Shown here piece by piece: positions 1 through 11,331 of a DNA stretch of 64,000 bases. Within the stretch, counting starts at the first letter, position 1; every line of letters starts with the position of its first letter. The DNA is taken from contig JBAJFE010000050.1 in the NCBI GenBank assembly GCA_037903355.1, positions 620,001 to 684,000 of the forward strand, in the 5' to 3' direction. The notes under the pieces were generated by a model that saw only the letters and a list, made by a program, of their open reading frames with translations, did no database searches and was not told the origin of the DNA. Both the position numbers and the translations under genes were made by a program. This DNA is from Trichuris trichiura. Its lineage: Eukaryota; Nematoda; Enoplea; Trichinellida; Trichuridae.

Positions 1-590
1 AAGAGCATCTTTCATCCCTTCTTGTATCTAACGGCCTGGACTCTGATGGCTAACCCCATTGGACAAGAGCAGTTTCACTGATGTCATTATCTCGTAGCTA
101 GATTCTGTAGTATCAAGCTTTGAAGGATCACTAGGTCTGATAACTGTTCTAGAAGGAGTTCAAGCGGACAGGACGAAATACGCAGCTATATTATAAGATA
201 TTTGGCCTTTTTCATAAGATATCCTATATAACGCGGAATTCAACTTAACATGGTAAAATGCTGAAAACGTTGGACGAATTAACCGCGGATAACGAGGGCC
301 GCCCGTACTGCAGGGAAATGGAATTTATTATTTTCGCACGTAGGTACGTAGATTCGTAGCCATATGGAATCAGCATGTTCTTAAAACAATTCTGAGATCT
401 TTTTCGTTTTACGCCCAGTTGCCATACTGTAAATTAAGAAATTCAGGTTCTTTCCTTGCTAGCATGCCGGTTGTCCTTTCCTGTCTTTATCTAGGCCTAA
501 ACGCGCTGATTAAGTTTAGTTTAGGCTTAACTAAAGGCAATACAAGACGTGGAGCAGATTAACAGTGTTGATAAGCGTATAATAAACATA
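1..590. other. No gene seen
   Basis: I find no reading frame with coding character, splice-consistent exon or RNA gene here. The stretch is mixed intergenic sequence. The right edge abuts the inverted-repeat element at 591. Confidence 0.5.
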
Positions 591-873
591 TTTGATTGCT
601 TCTTTTTGTACGGATTTTTTATGTCCCGTTGAAAAAACTTTTGTTACTTAAATGTCCGGCGCTTTCGGGTCATTCGAGACCCGTCATCAGCGGTCTTAAG
701 TTGTAAATATGAATTTTGGCAGCAAATGCCACCTATCGTTTCCGAGGATTTTAAAGCGGGCATTTTTAAAGTTTTCCGTTGGTAGGTTCTTGCATTTGAG
801 TCTGTCAGCGCGTTAGTAATAAAAGTTTTTTCAACGGGACATAAAAAGTCCGTACAAAAAGAAGCAATCAAAA
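591..873. mobile_element. MITE-like element with about 57-bp terminal inverted repeats
   Basis: The arm at 591-648 (beginning TTTGATTGCTTCTTTTTG) is nearly the exact reverse complement of 816-873, with one or two mismatches. The roughly 170 bp between them are unique in the window. The total of about 283 bp, the long inverted ends and the lack of a coding frame fit a non-autonomous DNA transposon. No clear target-site duplication is visible; a TA or AT dinucleotide could be argued. A short open frame on the minus strand inside it (644-871) is mostly made of the inverted arms and is not a gene. Confidence 0.75.
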
Positions 874-1158
874 TGAAATTATACGGTCCCGTACGAAGAC
901 ACTATATCTTTATAACAAACATAATCCTAATTATGGATGTTCGGTATTGCATTCAGTTCAAAATAATCGATAATAATACTGATGCGTTGGAGAACAGCAG
1001 TGGATAGAAGCGAATTAAGTAATTTTTTGGGTAGAACGCTATGAGCAAGCAGAACAGACAGGCATCAATTGCTCAGCCTGAATTATATTGCAATAGCTTC
1101 ACTCGGTCCAATTTTTCGTAACCGTCGTAGCTTTTTCCATTCGTCCGAGGAAGGGAGA

Positions 1159-1231
1159 GGCCGCGTGGCGCAACGGATAACGCGTCGGTCTACGGAACCG
1201 AAGATTGCAGGTTCGAATCCTGCCGCGGTCG
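1159..1231 (+). tRNA. trnR-ACG: tRNA-Arg (anticodon ACG)
   Basis: The 73-nt cloverleaf folds with a seven-pair acceptor stem (GGCCGCG with CGCGGTC, one G-U), a D-stem GCGC/GCGT, an anticodon stem TCGGT/ACCGA and a T-arm with GGTTCGAATCC. The anticodon loop is CTACGGA, giving ACG, read as ICG for arginine CGN codons. There is no intron. Internal A and B boxes are both present. CCA is not encoded, as expected in a eukaryote. The sequence closely follows the animal tRNA-Arg pattern. Confidence 0.95.
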
Positions 1232-1240
1232 GTAAAAGCG

Positions 1241-1245
1241 TTTTT
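1241..1245 (+). terminator. RNA polymerase III T-run behind tRNA-Arg
   Basis: A run of five T residues begins ten bases after the tRNA 3' end. This is the usual Pol III termination signal. Confidence 0.7.
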
Positions 1246-2095
1246 AACTTAAATACTTTTCACCCAAAGAAATTGACAGCTACTTAAAAGTTTGATTTTA
1301 TAGGAAAAAAATGTTTTTCTCTAAATGCACACAGGAAAAACTACCACATTTATTTAATACATCTGTGCACGCAGTTCCTTAACTTCCGGCGGGACCGCAG
1401 AGTTTGCAACCGAATTTTCCATACGCCCAGATGCACGCAACTAAACGACGTCGTACGATGATTTGCGCGTATTTTTTTTGAATTGGTTACTTTCTTCTAA
1501 GATAGCGCCCCCATTTGGGAAAAAATTAATTTTTCATTGCAATAATCAATCAGCCGGCTATGGCGGAATAAGTTGCGCAGAAGGCATTGCAAACGCTGCC
1601 GCTTTGCTGCAACACGAGCAAGATTGAGAGTTCATTACTCCATAAATCGTATCAACTGAAAATTGAATCCTACTGTATCAGCAGGTACAAGTTTATTTTT
1701 GCAACATAATAAAAATCGTCCGTTCAAATTCGCCATAACTTGGGCTCATTAGTATAAAGTGTGCAACAACACCTATCGCCCTGTAGAATTATTGAACGGA
1801 GTCTACAGCAGAAGAAAATTCGACGGGATAAAGTTTTGGTTTAACGCAGTGTAAGTGATCAGCAGTATTTTTCAAGATATGACTGTACGCAAACTTAAAT
1901 TACAGTTAATATCAATATTATGCAACCCATACAGGAGCCACCAAAAACCTTAATACAAATAATATCAGGAACAATCGAAGAGGTGCGTTTCTGAATTAAA
2001 TCGATTCTTTTTTAGACGATGACGATAAGAGCTTGTGTAGTGTTAGCTCGCTATCGGCGGCAAACAATGCCACTGTTATCACAACATCGTTATCG
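1246..2095. other. Intergenic, no gene seen
   Basis: This is the space between the tRNA gene and the 3' end of the minus-strand zinc-finger gene. I see no supported exon or RNA gene; it presumably includes that gene's 3' UTR. Confidence 0.5.
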
Positions 2096-3384
2096 TCAAT
2101 TGAAGTCATCTTGCGTGACAACATACACCTCTCCAGCTACACTATCAGCTATATTCTGTTCACTTCCATCAACATCAATCATATTAGACGCTCTGGCCAA
2201 CATATGAGATTGAAAACCGTATCCGGCATTCTGATTACGCGCTATGGCGCGTCGACTCATTCGAACATGATTATTGTGATAATGTCTGTCCAGATTCCGT
2301 TTTGTTATACAACGATAACCGCACACCGAACAAACATAGGGACGTTCGCCTGTGTGACAACGAGTATGCACGCTAAGTGCAGAAGTTGTTCGGAAACGTT
2401 TCTCGCAAAACGTACACGGAAACGGCAGCTCGCCCGTATGTGTACGGTAATGGGTAGCGAAATTATGCCTAAAAGTAAAGATGTTCTTTTTTCTTCATCT
2501 TTGACGTCGAAATACAACTTTTACTCTCACCTGTACAAGCGAAGTCCGCAAGCGGGACAAGTCATCTTCGGGCGAATTTGCTTTCCGTCAGGTCCAATGG
2601 GAAAAATGCGTCGATACTTCTTTGGAGGAACTTCGGCCATTTCAAGTAGCGGAGGACCGTCGTCGAATTCGGACTGGACCGAAAGCCGCGTTGGATGCTG
2701 ACCATCGGAGCGAACAAGACGAGAGCGACGCGGCGGCTGCTGAAAGTAACGCTTCGTTTTATCGTCAATTCAAAATTTTGAATTGCCATAAACCATAACC
2801 AGGTTCGACCCTTTGATCTCAGTCTCATTAAAACGTAACAACCGGGAAATATCGGAGTGTTAGTAAGTCATAAATCACAGTATACTAGCATACTTATGCA
2901 AATTTTTGGTCTTTTCCATTAGACGCGCTCAGAGTACTGTAGATAAAAGTAAAATCAAGTTCTAAGAAAAACTAAAGCAACTGGTAAGCTAAAATTTAGG
3001 CTTAGGGCGAGCACAGCTTGACATAGACCTCAAATTAGGATAAAGAACCTAAGTGTAACTTACGGATTCGTATTTGACAGTCCCCTTTCGTTCTTCTTGA
3101 AAGCTTTTATGCATGTCTCTTTGCGTATAGTCTTGCACCTCATTCGTTTCGGGCACTGCAAAGGAAACTGGGGACTAAAAAACGATTAATTCTTCTATAC
3201 GCATACTTGGCAATCCGTGACGCCTAGCGTATTCTTCCGCGTAAGCAGTCTTAACTGAGAGCATGAAACATAGCTCGGCGTGATCGAGAAACTCTTCCGG
3301 CTGCCAGAAAACATGAAGACATTCAACGCAACGATGCGGACGTCCGTGAACCCAGTGAGCTACTGTGTCGATTGCGCTTTCCAT
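2096..3384 (-). CDS. C2H2 zinc-finger protein, 283 aa, 4 exons
   Basis: Exons on the minus strand are 3384-3207, 3155-3064, 2739-2531 and 2468-2096. Phases join cleanly to 284 codons. The protein has an N-terminal CVEC...H...C cluster (about residues 20-45) that could be a degenerate finger, then a proline/arginine-rich linker. Three consecutive C2H2 fingers follow at about 145-215, starting [27 protein letters not shown] and [17 protein letters not shown], with TGE[LR]P linkers. An acidic tail ends in VVTQDDFN. This is the layout of a nuclear DNA-binding regulator; the target is unknown. The start is chosen because TCTATTGCAG, a perfect acceptor, ends 5 nt before the ATG, as at a spliced-leader trans-splice site or a 5' UTR intron. 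The 51-bp and 62-bp introns are typical of the window. It is divergent from the FET gene. No specific ortholog is recognised. Confidence 0.85.
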
Positions 3385-4541
3385 TTCTTTCTGCAATAGA
3401 CCACGGCTTGCATCAATGCACGTTAACAAAAAGAAAAATTTTCTTTCTTAAACTCTTGTCTCCGTTTACTGTAAAAGCTTTACAACCGCTGAACGCGAGA
3501 GCACCACCACTAAGAATCAACGTCCTTTCCAAAAAGCATACAAAGGCGCTCCGTTTTAACTTTCTTAATTGCCAGTCTTACAGTGCACAAGGAGTAAACG
3601 ATTACTGCGAAAAAAATAAGTGTACGCGGAATCGTTAGAAGAAAAACCGACTTCCATATAAACGGAGAGAACATAACAAAAGAAACTCTACCGACTAGCT
3701 ATCAATATAGATAAGGTTGAAAACGAGTTCAGGCTAATAGCAGAATAAGCACATTTACGCCGCAGGAGAAAAATTATGTTACAGAACATAAAATCGGGTA
3801 ACTCACCGGCCAATTCATGACGCGAAAAGATTTAAAGTACAGAACCCTTTCAGGATTAACAGGTAGTTGCCTTAAAAAGCATAAGTTAACTTGATTTTTT
3901 CGCTGTCGGCAACGCTCTACTAGTAAAATATGAGTTGCTTACGGCTTAAAAAAAAGCTAAACTATTTATCCTCATTTAGCATTTGAAATAAGATGTTTTG
4001 GACTACGAAGCAACGCAATGGCGGTAAAGCATTCCTGCCGATCGAAAATGGCGCTGTTTTTGCAAATTACAAAGTTCCCTGACGGACTGCGCGGGATTTT
4101 GTTACCTCCTGCCCAGTAAACAACCACGATTTGACGCGGAAATTTTCCCCCGCCGATATACAGTATGACACCGTATTTTTAGCATTAATCCCGGCTGATT
4201 ATGATTAGAACTAAGTAGAAGAAAAACCGATTGGCTAGGAGCGAGTTAGCGTCTGCAATACGGCACGATTATCATGCATCGACGCAGTGGGGATACTGTA
4301 GAGCGGTACGGTTACCTCTCGTGTCGAATCGTGGTTATTTTTGGGGTGGGAGATGAAAATAGCCTAAATTTTTTTTATAAAATATTTGCCACTACTGACG
4401 TAGCGTTAAAGCTGAATGACGTTCTGTTCGTCGAAACTTCGATGTTTTCTTTTCCTAATTACGGTAGTAGAAAGGAAGCGCAGGTTTCCTTACGCTGTGA
4501 ACTTAGCTACAGTAGGGGATTGTAGTAACTATTTGGTACAA
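3385..4541. promoter_or_regulatory. Shared divergent upstream region of the zinc-finger and FET genes
   Basis: About 1.15 kb separates the two outward-facing start codons, so both promoters must lie here unless a 5' exon sits further out. I see no supported gene and no motif I could name. The assignment rests on position only. Confidence 0.4.
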
Positions 4542-7500
4542 ATGGCTTCTGGTAATGTTGCTCCGTCGGTTCCCTGTAAGTTTTTTTTGTTTTTCATTCT
4601 TGTTTGCTATTGAACGTCTGCTATAGCTGCGTATCAACCAATGCAAGCGACTCAACCTGCTCCGCCCGGGATGATGTCAAGCGGGTGAGTTTGCGTTAAA
4701 GCGTTTATTTTTTCTCCCGTGAGCTGCTACGAAATAGATACAATTACCCGCCGGCCTACACGACTATGAATACTCCGCAAGGGGCAGTAGCATCTCAACC
4801 TGCTCAACCTACACACACCGTAAGAATCTAACGATTTTTCGGGGCTTTCTAGTCAAGCCATTTGATTTCAATTTAGTCGTCCGCCTCGGGAGATCAAAGT
4901 GGCTATGCTGCAACTTATGGATATGATGTGAGCAGCTTTCTTTTTAAAATCTTATTGGCTCTACGTGAATACATTTTTAGGCGTCAGCTATGCAACAGCA
5001 GCAGCAGTACGCGGCATATATGCAGCAATTTTATCAAGTTCCACCGCAGCAACAGCAACAGCAGCAGCAGCAGCCACCACCCCCTACGGGGACTTCGTCG
5101 TATTATGCTGCACAACAGCAGATGCAAGATAAGCAGCAGGGAGCAGCCATGGGCGGCATGCAAGCACAAATGCTTCCTGGCTATGGAGCCTACGGTACTG
5201 GTGGAGCTCAGATGCCAGTGAACCCTCAAGCCAGTCAGATGGTTTCGCCTGATCAGTATCGTCAATATTACGGGCAATACCAGCAGCCGCAGCAGCAGCA
5301 GCAGCCCCCTCCACCACCACCGCCACCCCCAAGCAGTGGTCACCCAGGAGGGCCTCCCATGATGAGGCAGCCTCCTCCTGGGAAAGGGCAGTCGAGTTAC
5401 GGAGGTGCTAACAGTATGCCATAAAGGGACATGCTTAGCTAATTAAGTTGTTTTTTTGCCAAATTAGGTCGCATGCCACCGCAGAGACATAGCAGATGGG
5501 ATAGTCCGTCCGGCCAACAAGACGACGGTGGTCGAATGATGGATAATCGTGATAGAAGCGGTTCCGGATATCCTCAAGGAGGGTAAGATGACTTTTTACA
5601 TATTTGGCATGTTTGGCAAGTCACCCCTATTCGGCGGCTCTATTTGACGGTGCAAAATTTTTTGAGCTGTCTAACGTACAAGACGGCGCGTTGGTACAGT
5701 GTTCTCTTTGCGGACAAAAAATAAGCTTCCTTTTTTGGTGTTTTTCCCCAATGATTTTTTTTTCGCTTTCTTCGCAAGAAGATCCATGCGGCTTTGCTTA
5801 TCTGCGTTGAAACGTTGTGTGTTTACGGCAAGGGCGTGATGAATATGCCGCGAGTCTTTCCGGCATAGTGCGTTGCGTTGCTAATCTCGGTTTAAGACTT
5901 GGCAGTGTATCACGCTAAAATGTCGGCGGCATCCGAAGAGGATTTGATCACTCTTCTCTGTTGGTGGGTGCCATATACGTATGTGCAAGATGGGAAATTG
6001 GTGCGTCTCTACGCTCCTGCTATTACATTGATTTACTGTCATTTCAGCGTTGTTTCCGTCCTCCAAATACCATTTCATACAGTGAACAGCGTCCTACGAC
6101 GCTGAGGGTGTTTTGCTTTTCAGCATTGGTGTTATGCAAATTTTTTTGTGGCAGTTAAACGCGCTTCGTTGTCGCGTCTAAACACACTGTCATAGCCGAC
6201 ACCGAATTTTCGCAGACGATGTATTAACAACGAAACTGTGTTTAGTATTGGACCGGGAAAAAGAGGCGACGTTTACCAGGATCAAGGTATTGTTTCAAAC
6301 CGCCTGACGTGAATCTCTGTGTGTCAATTAATTTGCGTAAAATCTTGGATACAGTATTACGTTAATGATTTTCAGGTCAACCACGTTATTACTCCAACCG
6401 TTAAAGTACTTTTTTCCAGCAGTTAATGACAGCTTGCAAAAAGCCACATTGCGGCCACACAGTAGAGCTTGGTTTACATGCGTTTTAAAAATTTATTTTT
6501 TTTAATTGTCAGCGCGCGCTGGTTTTTTTTATTCCTTGGAAGTCTCGTTGACGAACTTACTCTTTTTCCGTCTAACGATGAACTCTTTTGAACTAAAAGC
6601 GTAAAAGCATTTTTAATTGACCTTTTCACGTGTGGCAAAATCGGAGTACGAGTTAAAGGTCGGTTGAGGTGACCTGCCGACGCTGTTGTTGCTTTGAAAA
6701 GATGGATAGGTTCTATGCCGCGCAAAAAAATTTAATCGAAGGTTTAATCTTTTTTTTTGTCTTTACGGATGTTGTAAGCTACGATGACTTTGCGTTACCG
6801 TTTAGTTTCTGTATTGGCGGCTTTGTTATTTCGTTGTGCTATAAAGTGTAAAGGTAATTTGTTTCAACGACATTCTTAACTAGGCGACAGTGGATACGGA
6901 GCAAAACCACCAGATAGCAGCGATGTGAACAATGCGATCTTCATCCAAGGCATTCCCGACATGGCAGATGCGCAGATCGTTGCTGAGTATTTCAGTCAGG
7001 CTGGAGAAATCATGGTAAAGTTTATTCGCGCCAAAGTGGAACATCTTCAACAATAAGATAGTTCCTCTACGCAAAATGCAGTTAGCCGCGCTTTACCTTT
7101 CCAGTGTTTTGAAGCGAGGCAAAGTTGTTTTGTCCTTTGCGCTTCAGTATGCATATGTAGCCGCGTTTTAGTGCGGCTTCGCGGGACGAGTTGTTTTCAC
7201 GTTAAAGTCTTCGTAAGCAAAGTTATATATTGTGTGGAAAAAGATGAGCATAATTATTTTAAAAAAAAAGACCTTTCGATGCCCATTTTGCTGTTGCTTT
7301 CAGCGCAGCCTATATTGGCTTCTTTCCAATTCCGGTTTTGAATTTTAACTTGTGTGCTTTTAGTATTGTTGCATTTAAGTGTTATTAATTTTTTAGATAG
7401 ACAATCGTGGCGGACCAAAAGTTCACGTTTACAAGGACAAAATGTCCGGTCGTCCAAAAGGGGAAGCGCTCGTTTCATTCGTCAATCCTCAGTATGCTAC

Positions 7501-8249
7501 AGCGGCCATTGATCGTTTCAACGGTACGCCAATCCAGTATTGTTTCTTTTTTTAAAAATATATTTTGTTTATTTTCTTTTTGTTAGGTCAGTACTTTCCT
7601 GGATGCGAAGTGCCGATGAAGGTAACATACGCGACGACGCGCTCAACTGATTACGGAATGGGCGGTGGCGGAAGAGATATGGGAGGAGGAGGAGGCGGAT
7701 ATGGTCGCGGTGGTCCACCAGGTAGATACGATGGCGGTCGTGGGCGCCCAGGCGGTTACGGAGGCAGAGGCAATTTTGGCGGGCCTCCTCGTGGTCGATC
7801 GCAGGGAAGCTACGATCGTGGCGGCATGAATACTCGAGGAATTCGCTTGACCGGAGCGAACATGGAGGCGCGTTCACGTGACTGGGTTTGCATGCATTGC
7901 AACAATGCCAATTTTGGTTTTCGTCAACAATGCAATAAATGTCGCGCTCCAAGACCTGACGGCGACGGAGGACAAATGGGAAGTTCAGATAACGATTATG
8001 GGCCTCCATTTGTGGCTAACAGAGGCGGTCCTCCTCGCGGCGGTTTCGGTCGTGGTGGTCGCGGCGACTATGGAGATATGAGAGGAGGTGGCGGCGGCTA
8101 TGGTCGAGGTGGACCGCCCAGAGGTGGACGCGATTCGTTCGGTGGTCCAATGCGCAGCAATCACGGAGGGTGAAATTTTTCTTTAAGATCTCCGCCTACT
8201 TGAAAGTATTTCTTTCAGCTCCGACAGGGATCGGTCTCGTCCGTACTGA
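4542..8249 (+). CDS. fust-1: FET-family RNA-binding protein (FUS/EWSR1/TAF15 ortholog), 558 aa, 11 exons
   Basis: Exons: 4542-4575, 4627-4684, 4738-4819, 4877-4927, 4981-5404, 5468-5582, 6246-6286, 6884-7014, 7397-7523, 7587-8169, 8219-8249. Phases close to 559 codons. Residues 1 to about 265 are a Gln/Tyr/Pro/Gly-rich low-complexity domain with CAG/CAA-coded polyQ. An RRM follows at about 284-372 with RNP2 IFIQGI and RNP1 KGEALVSF, the FET signature. Then come RGG boxes and a RanBP2-type zinc finger at about 450-478 (DWVCMHCNNANFGFRQQCNK). The last 31-nt exon encodes SDRDRSRPY, the PY nuclear-localisation signal bound by transportin in FUS-type proteins. Known family roles are transcription, splicing and RNP-granule assembly. 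The 41-nt exon 7 is supported only because it restores phase between exons 6 and 8. The donor of exon 5 (GTGCTA) is unusual. Confidence 0.95.
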
Positions 8250-8464
8250 TTGCAACACCACGTCGATCTACAGCGAATAATGCGCTTTTCATTTTATACA
8301 GGCTCCTACTGCGCCGCGGCCGCACAGCTACACGTATATTTTCATTAAGGTGTTCCAAGGAAGACAGCCATTTACCCGAATTCGTTGATTGTAACTGATT
8401 GTCGTGCGCTAATGTATTTACGCTTAAACTTGAAGTATTTTTCCCCATTTATTTCAGTAAACGT

Positions 8465-9130
8465 ATTTCCGACGCAACATAATTCGTTTCGTCTAACTGA
8501 CTGCGTGTTGGGGACGGGTTTTTGTGCTTTGAAAATTTGAAATTCAAAAAATGTTTACCTAAACATCATTTTACTCGTACTGTATTGCGTGAAATAATTT
8601 GCATATGTGACTAGCAATTGCATCTTGGCGAAATGCATTATTGTCGCGTGACAGTTGATTAGTTTTCTTACGCAATTTGTTGAAACGTTTTTCTGACGCA
8701 ACAAGTCGTTTCATCTGACTGACTGCGTGTTGGGGACAGGTTTTCGTGCTTTGAAAATTAAAGTGTTTACCTAAATATCATTTACTCGTACAGTATTCCG
8801 TGAATCAATTTGCGTATGTGACTAGCAATTGCATCTTGGCAAAATGCATTATTGTCGCGTGACAGTTGATTCGGTTTCTTACGTAATTTGTTGAAACGTG
8901 TTTCCGACGCAACACAGTTCGTTTTCATCCGACTGACTGCATGCTGCGGACGGGTTTTAGTGCTTTGGTCCTTCAAGAAAAATTTGAAATTCAAATTTGA
9001 TACCTAAGCATCATTTATTCATACTGTATTCCATGAAATAATTTGCATATGTGACTATCAGTGGCAACTTGACAAAATGCGTTATTGTCGCGTGACAGTT
9101 TATTCGTTTTCTTACGTAATTTGTTATAAA
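8465..9130. repeat. Three tandem copies of an approximately 215-bp repeat
   Basis: Copies start near 8468, 8696 and 8904. Each begins GACGCAACA, continues with a block around GACTGCGTGTTGGGGACGGG, and ends with a TCGCGTGACAGTTGATT block. Divergence is modest. The array lies just past the FET gene and may be in its 3' flank or UTR. No conserved reading frame runs through it. Confidence 0.85.
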
Positions 9131-9439
9131 TATTTTTTAGCAAGGTAGCAGAACGAGCAGAGATACTGTAGTTTCTGGGATTGTCGCTCTTTGGACAACA
9201 GCGGGCGATGTTTACGCTTTTATTGAAATACGCAAGATGGGGTGTGTCATTTTCTTTAGCTGCTAAACAGGACCGGTTGAAACGCCAAGCACATAATTCA
9301 CCATTTTTATAGACTCACTTAAGGCTGTCAGATAAATGCTAATGTTAACGGCAGATGAACGCTAAGCTAAATAGTAGATTACGCCTTGAATGGTTAAACT
9401 CAACGTCAAATTTTGCTGTATTTAATTTGGTACTACAGC

Positions 9440-10540
9440 AGCTAACCTGCGTTCAGCAAAATTTCAATTACCACAATATTTAAGGGAACCTGAAAATCAG
9501 TTTTTTTAATTTAATAATGAACGAAGAAAATGCCTAAAATAGCGCAGCTAACGTTCGCTGCATTGCGACATTTAGCGTATCAAGTTATTAAGAACGAAAG
9601 TCTTTGTTTTGTCAGCTATTTGAAAGGCGTGAAAAGCTTCTGGCTGAAATTCAAGTTTTTGTACTTGTCATGTGATTTTCCCTAAGTGTCATTGCGGCGC
9701 AAAACTATTGGTTAATTTTATTGCAAATAATACCGATCAGACCCGAAATGCGTGAAGCACGAGTTTTATCGTATGAATTGCGTTTAATTGGACAGGTCGT
9801 ACTACGTGTAGTGTTAAATGGCTCCGTTCAGTAAATTTACGAATGGGCAATTCACTAGTTAAATTATTCGCGTGGAGAAAAGAGAAAATCGCATTTAAAG
9901 CTGTCATATGAGTGCTGAAGTTAAGGGCAATGGAACGCTAAGCTAAATATTAGATAATGCCTTCATTGCTTAAACTCAGCGTTAATTTGTGCTGTTGGGA
10001 TTTGGGAGCGAGTAGGACAGCTTTTACTTGTAAGAACAGGCAACACTACAGCAAAACACACTAGAATGACCGACTAACTAAAAGCAGGTTAGGTACGGTA
10101 TGGGGATGAGTAGGTGTCGTCGGAAGGCCCCAACATGTGCAGTATGGAATTTGCTACCGCAGCAGCAAATCTGCGGGGAATAAAATTTCCACTGCCACAA
10201 CAGTTATGGGAAAGAACCTGAAAATCAGTTTCTTTGAATTTGAATATGAACGAAGAAAATGCCTAAAATAGTGCAGCTGATGTTCCTTACATTGCAGCCT
10301 TTAAGGCTTCAAGTTATTAGGAATAAAAATCTTTATTTTGTCGGCCACTTTAAGGGCGCAAAAAGTTTTTGGCTGAAATTCAAATTCTCATTCTTGTCAT
10401 ACGATTCTGTCGAGCTGTCATTGCGGCGCAAAATTGTTGGTTTATTTTATCGTAAATAACATCGATCAAACTAGAAATGAGTGAAGCACGAGTTTTGCCG
10501 TACGAATTGCATTTACTTGGAAAAATCGTGCTACGAATTG
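9440..10540. repeat. Two diverged direct repeats (about 9440-9800 and 10190-10540)
   Basis: Both contain the string ATGAACGAAGAAAATGCCTA, followed by alignable sequence of about 300 bp ending GAAGCACGAGTTTT. Each copy holds a short open frame starting MPKI (51 and 66 codons), sharing KSFWLKFKF. Substitutions occur at all codon positions, so selection for protein is not evident. A shorter related stretch lies near 9340-9420 and 9900-9990 (GAACGCTAAGCTAAATA). The surrounding 9.1-11.3 kb holds no gene I can support. Confidence 0.65.
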
Positions 10541-11331
10541 CGCATTGCGAAAAGAGAAAATCGCATTGTATTAACAGACTTTGAAAACTATCGTCGACTG
10601 GCCTTAATGGCCGTTGCCATTTGCTATCGCAATCTCGTTCTGTAATTTAAATTTTAAATTTTATTTTTGGCTTTTGCCTTACCACGGGCGAGTTGCATTG
10701 TTTCTGGTGCCCTGCAGCCGCCCCGAAGAATCACCCCGTTGGTTTCCATGCCGTAAAGCCTTAATCTACTCTGCAAAGCGCTCCAAGTCTTTTGAAAAAC
10801 TTTATTTATTTATTAAGGCAGTTAGCTTTGCGCATCGGGTTTTTTGTAATTCAAACTTGAATTTATTTAAGTATACTGTATTTAGGATAAAGTTGTTTAT
10901 GAATGCAGCTATGTAGTTTGAAGCGTTTGCACCAATGCGTTTGTAAAAAAATTGTCCCCCTTTCTACCTGGTTTTTATGCATTGAAAATCGGACGCTTAG
11001 GCATTTGCCTTTGCCGCGCTGTAGCGCCTAAACAAGCATTGCTTTCCTTAACGTTTCGCATGGAATAGATCTTTATCATTGCTGTACTTGTACTAGAGTA
11101 AGTCTATTGCTGTTTTTCTTTATGTTTCACTGCTGCCGTTTAGGTCTGCTAGCGTTTGATGGTATTTTTACCCGTCGTTATATGTATTGAGATTGGCGAT
11201 CGTGCAGCACTGCCATCTTGGTGCAAAGGTACAGCATTGCCTAGAATGTCTTGCCTGTTCGTTTTGTCTTTTCAATTTCGCAGCTTGGCGCGTTTTCGTA
11301 AGTTTGCATAGGCATTTTAGAGGGCGACAGT

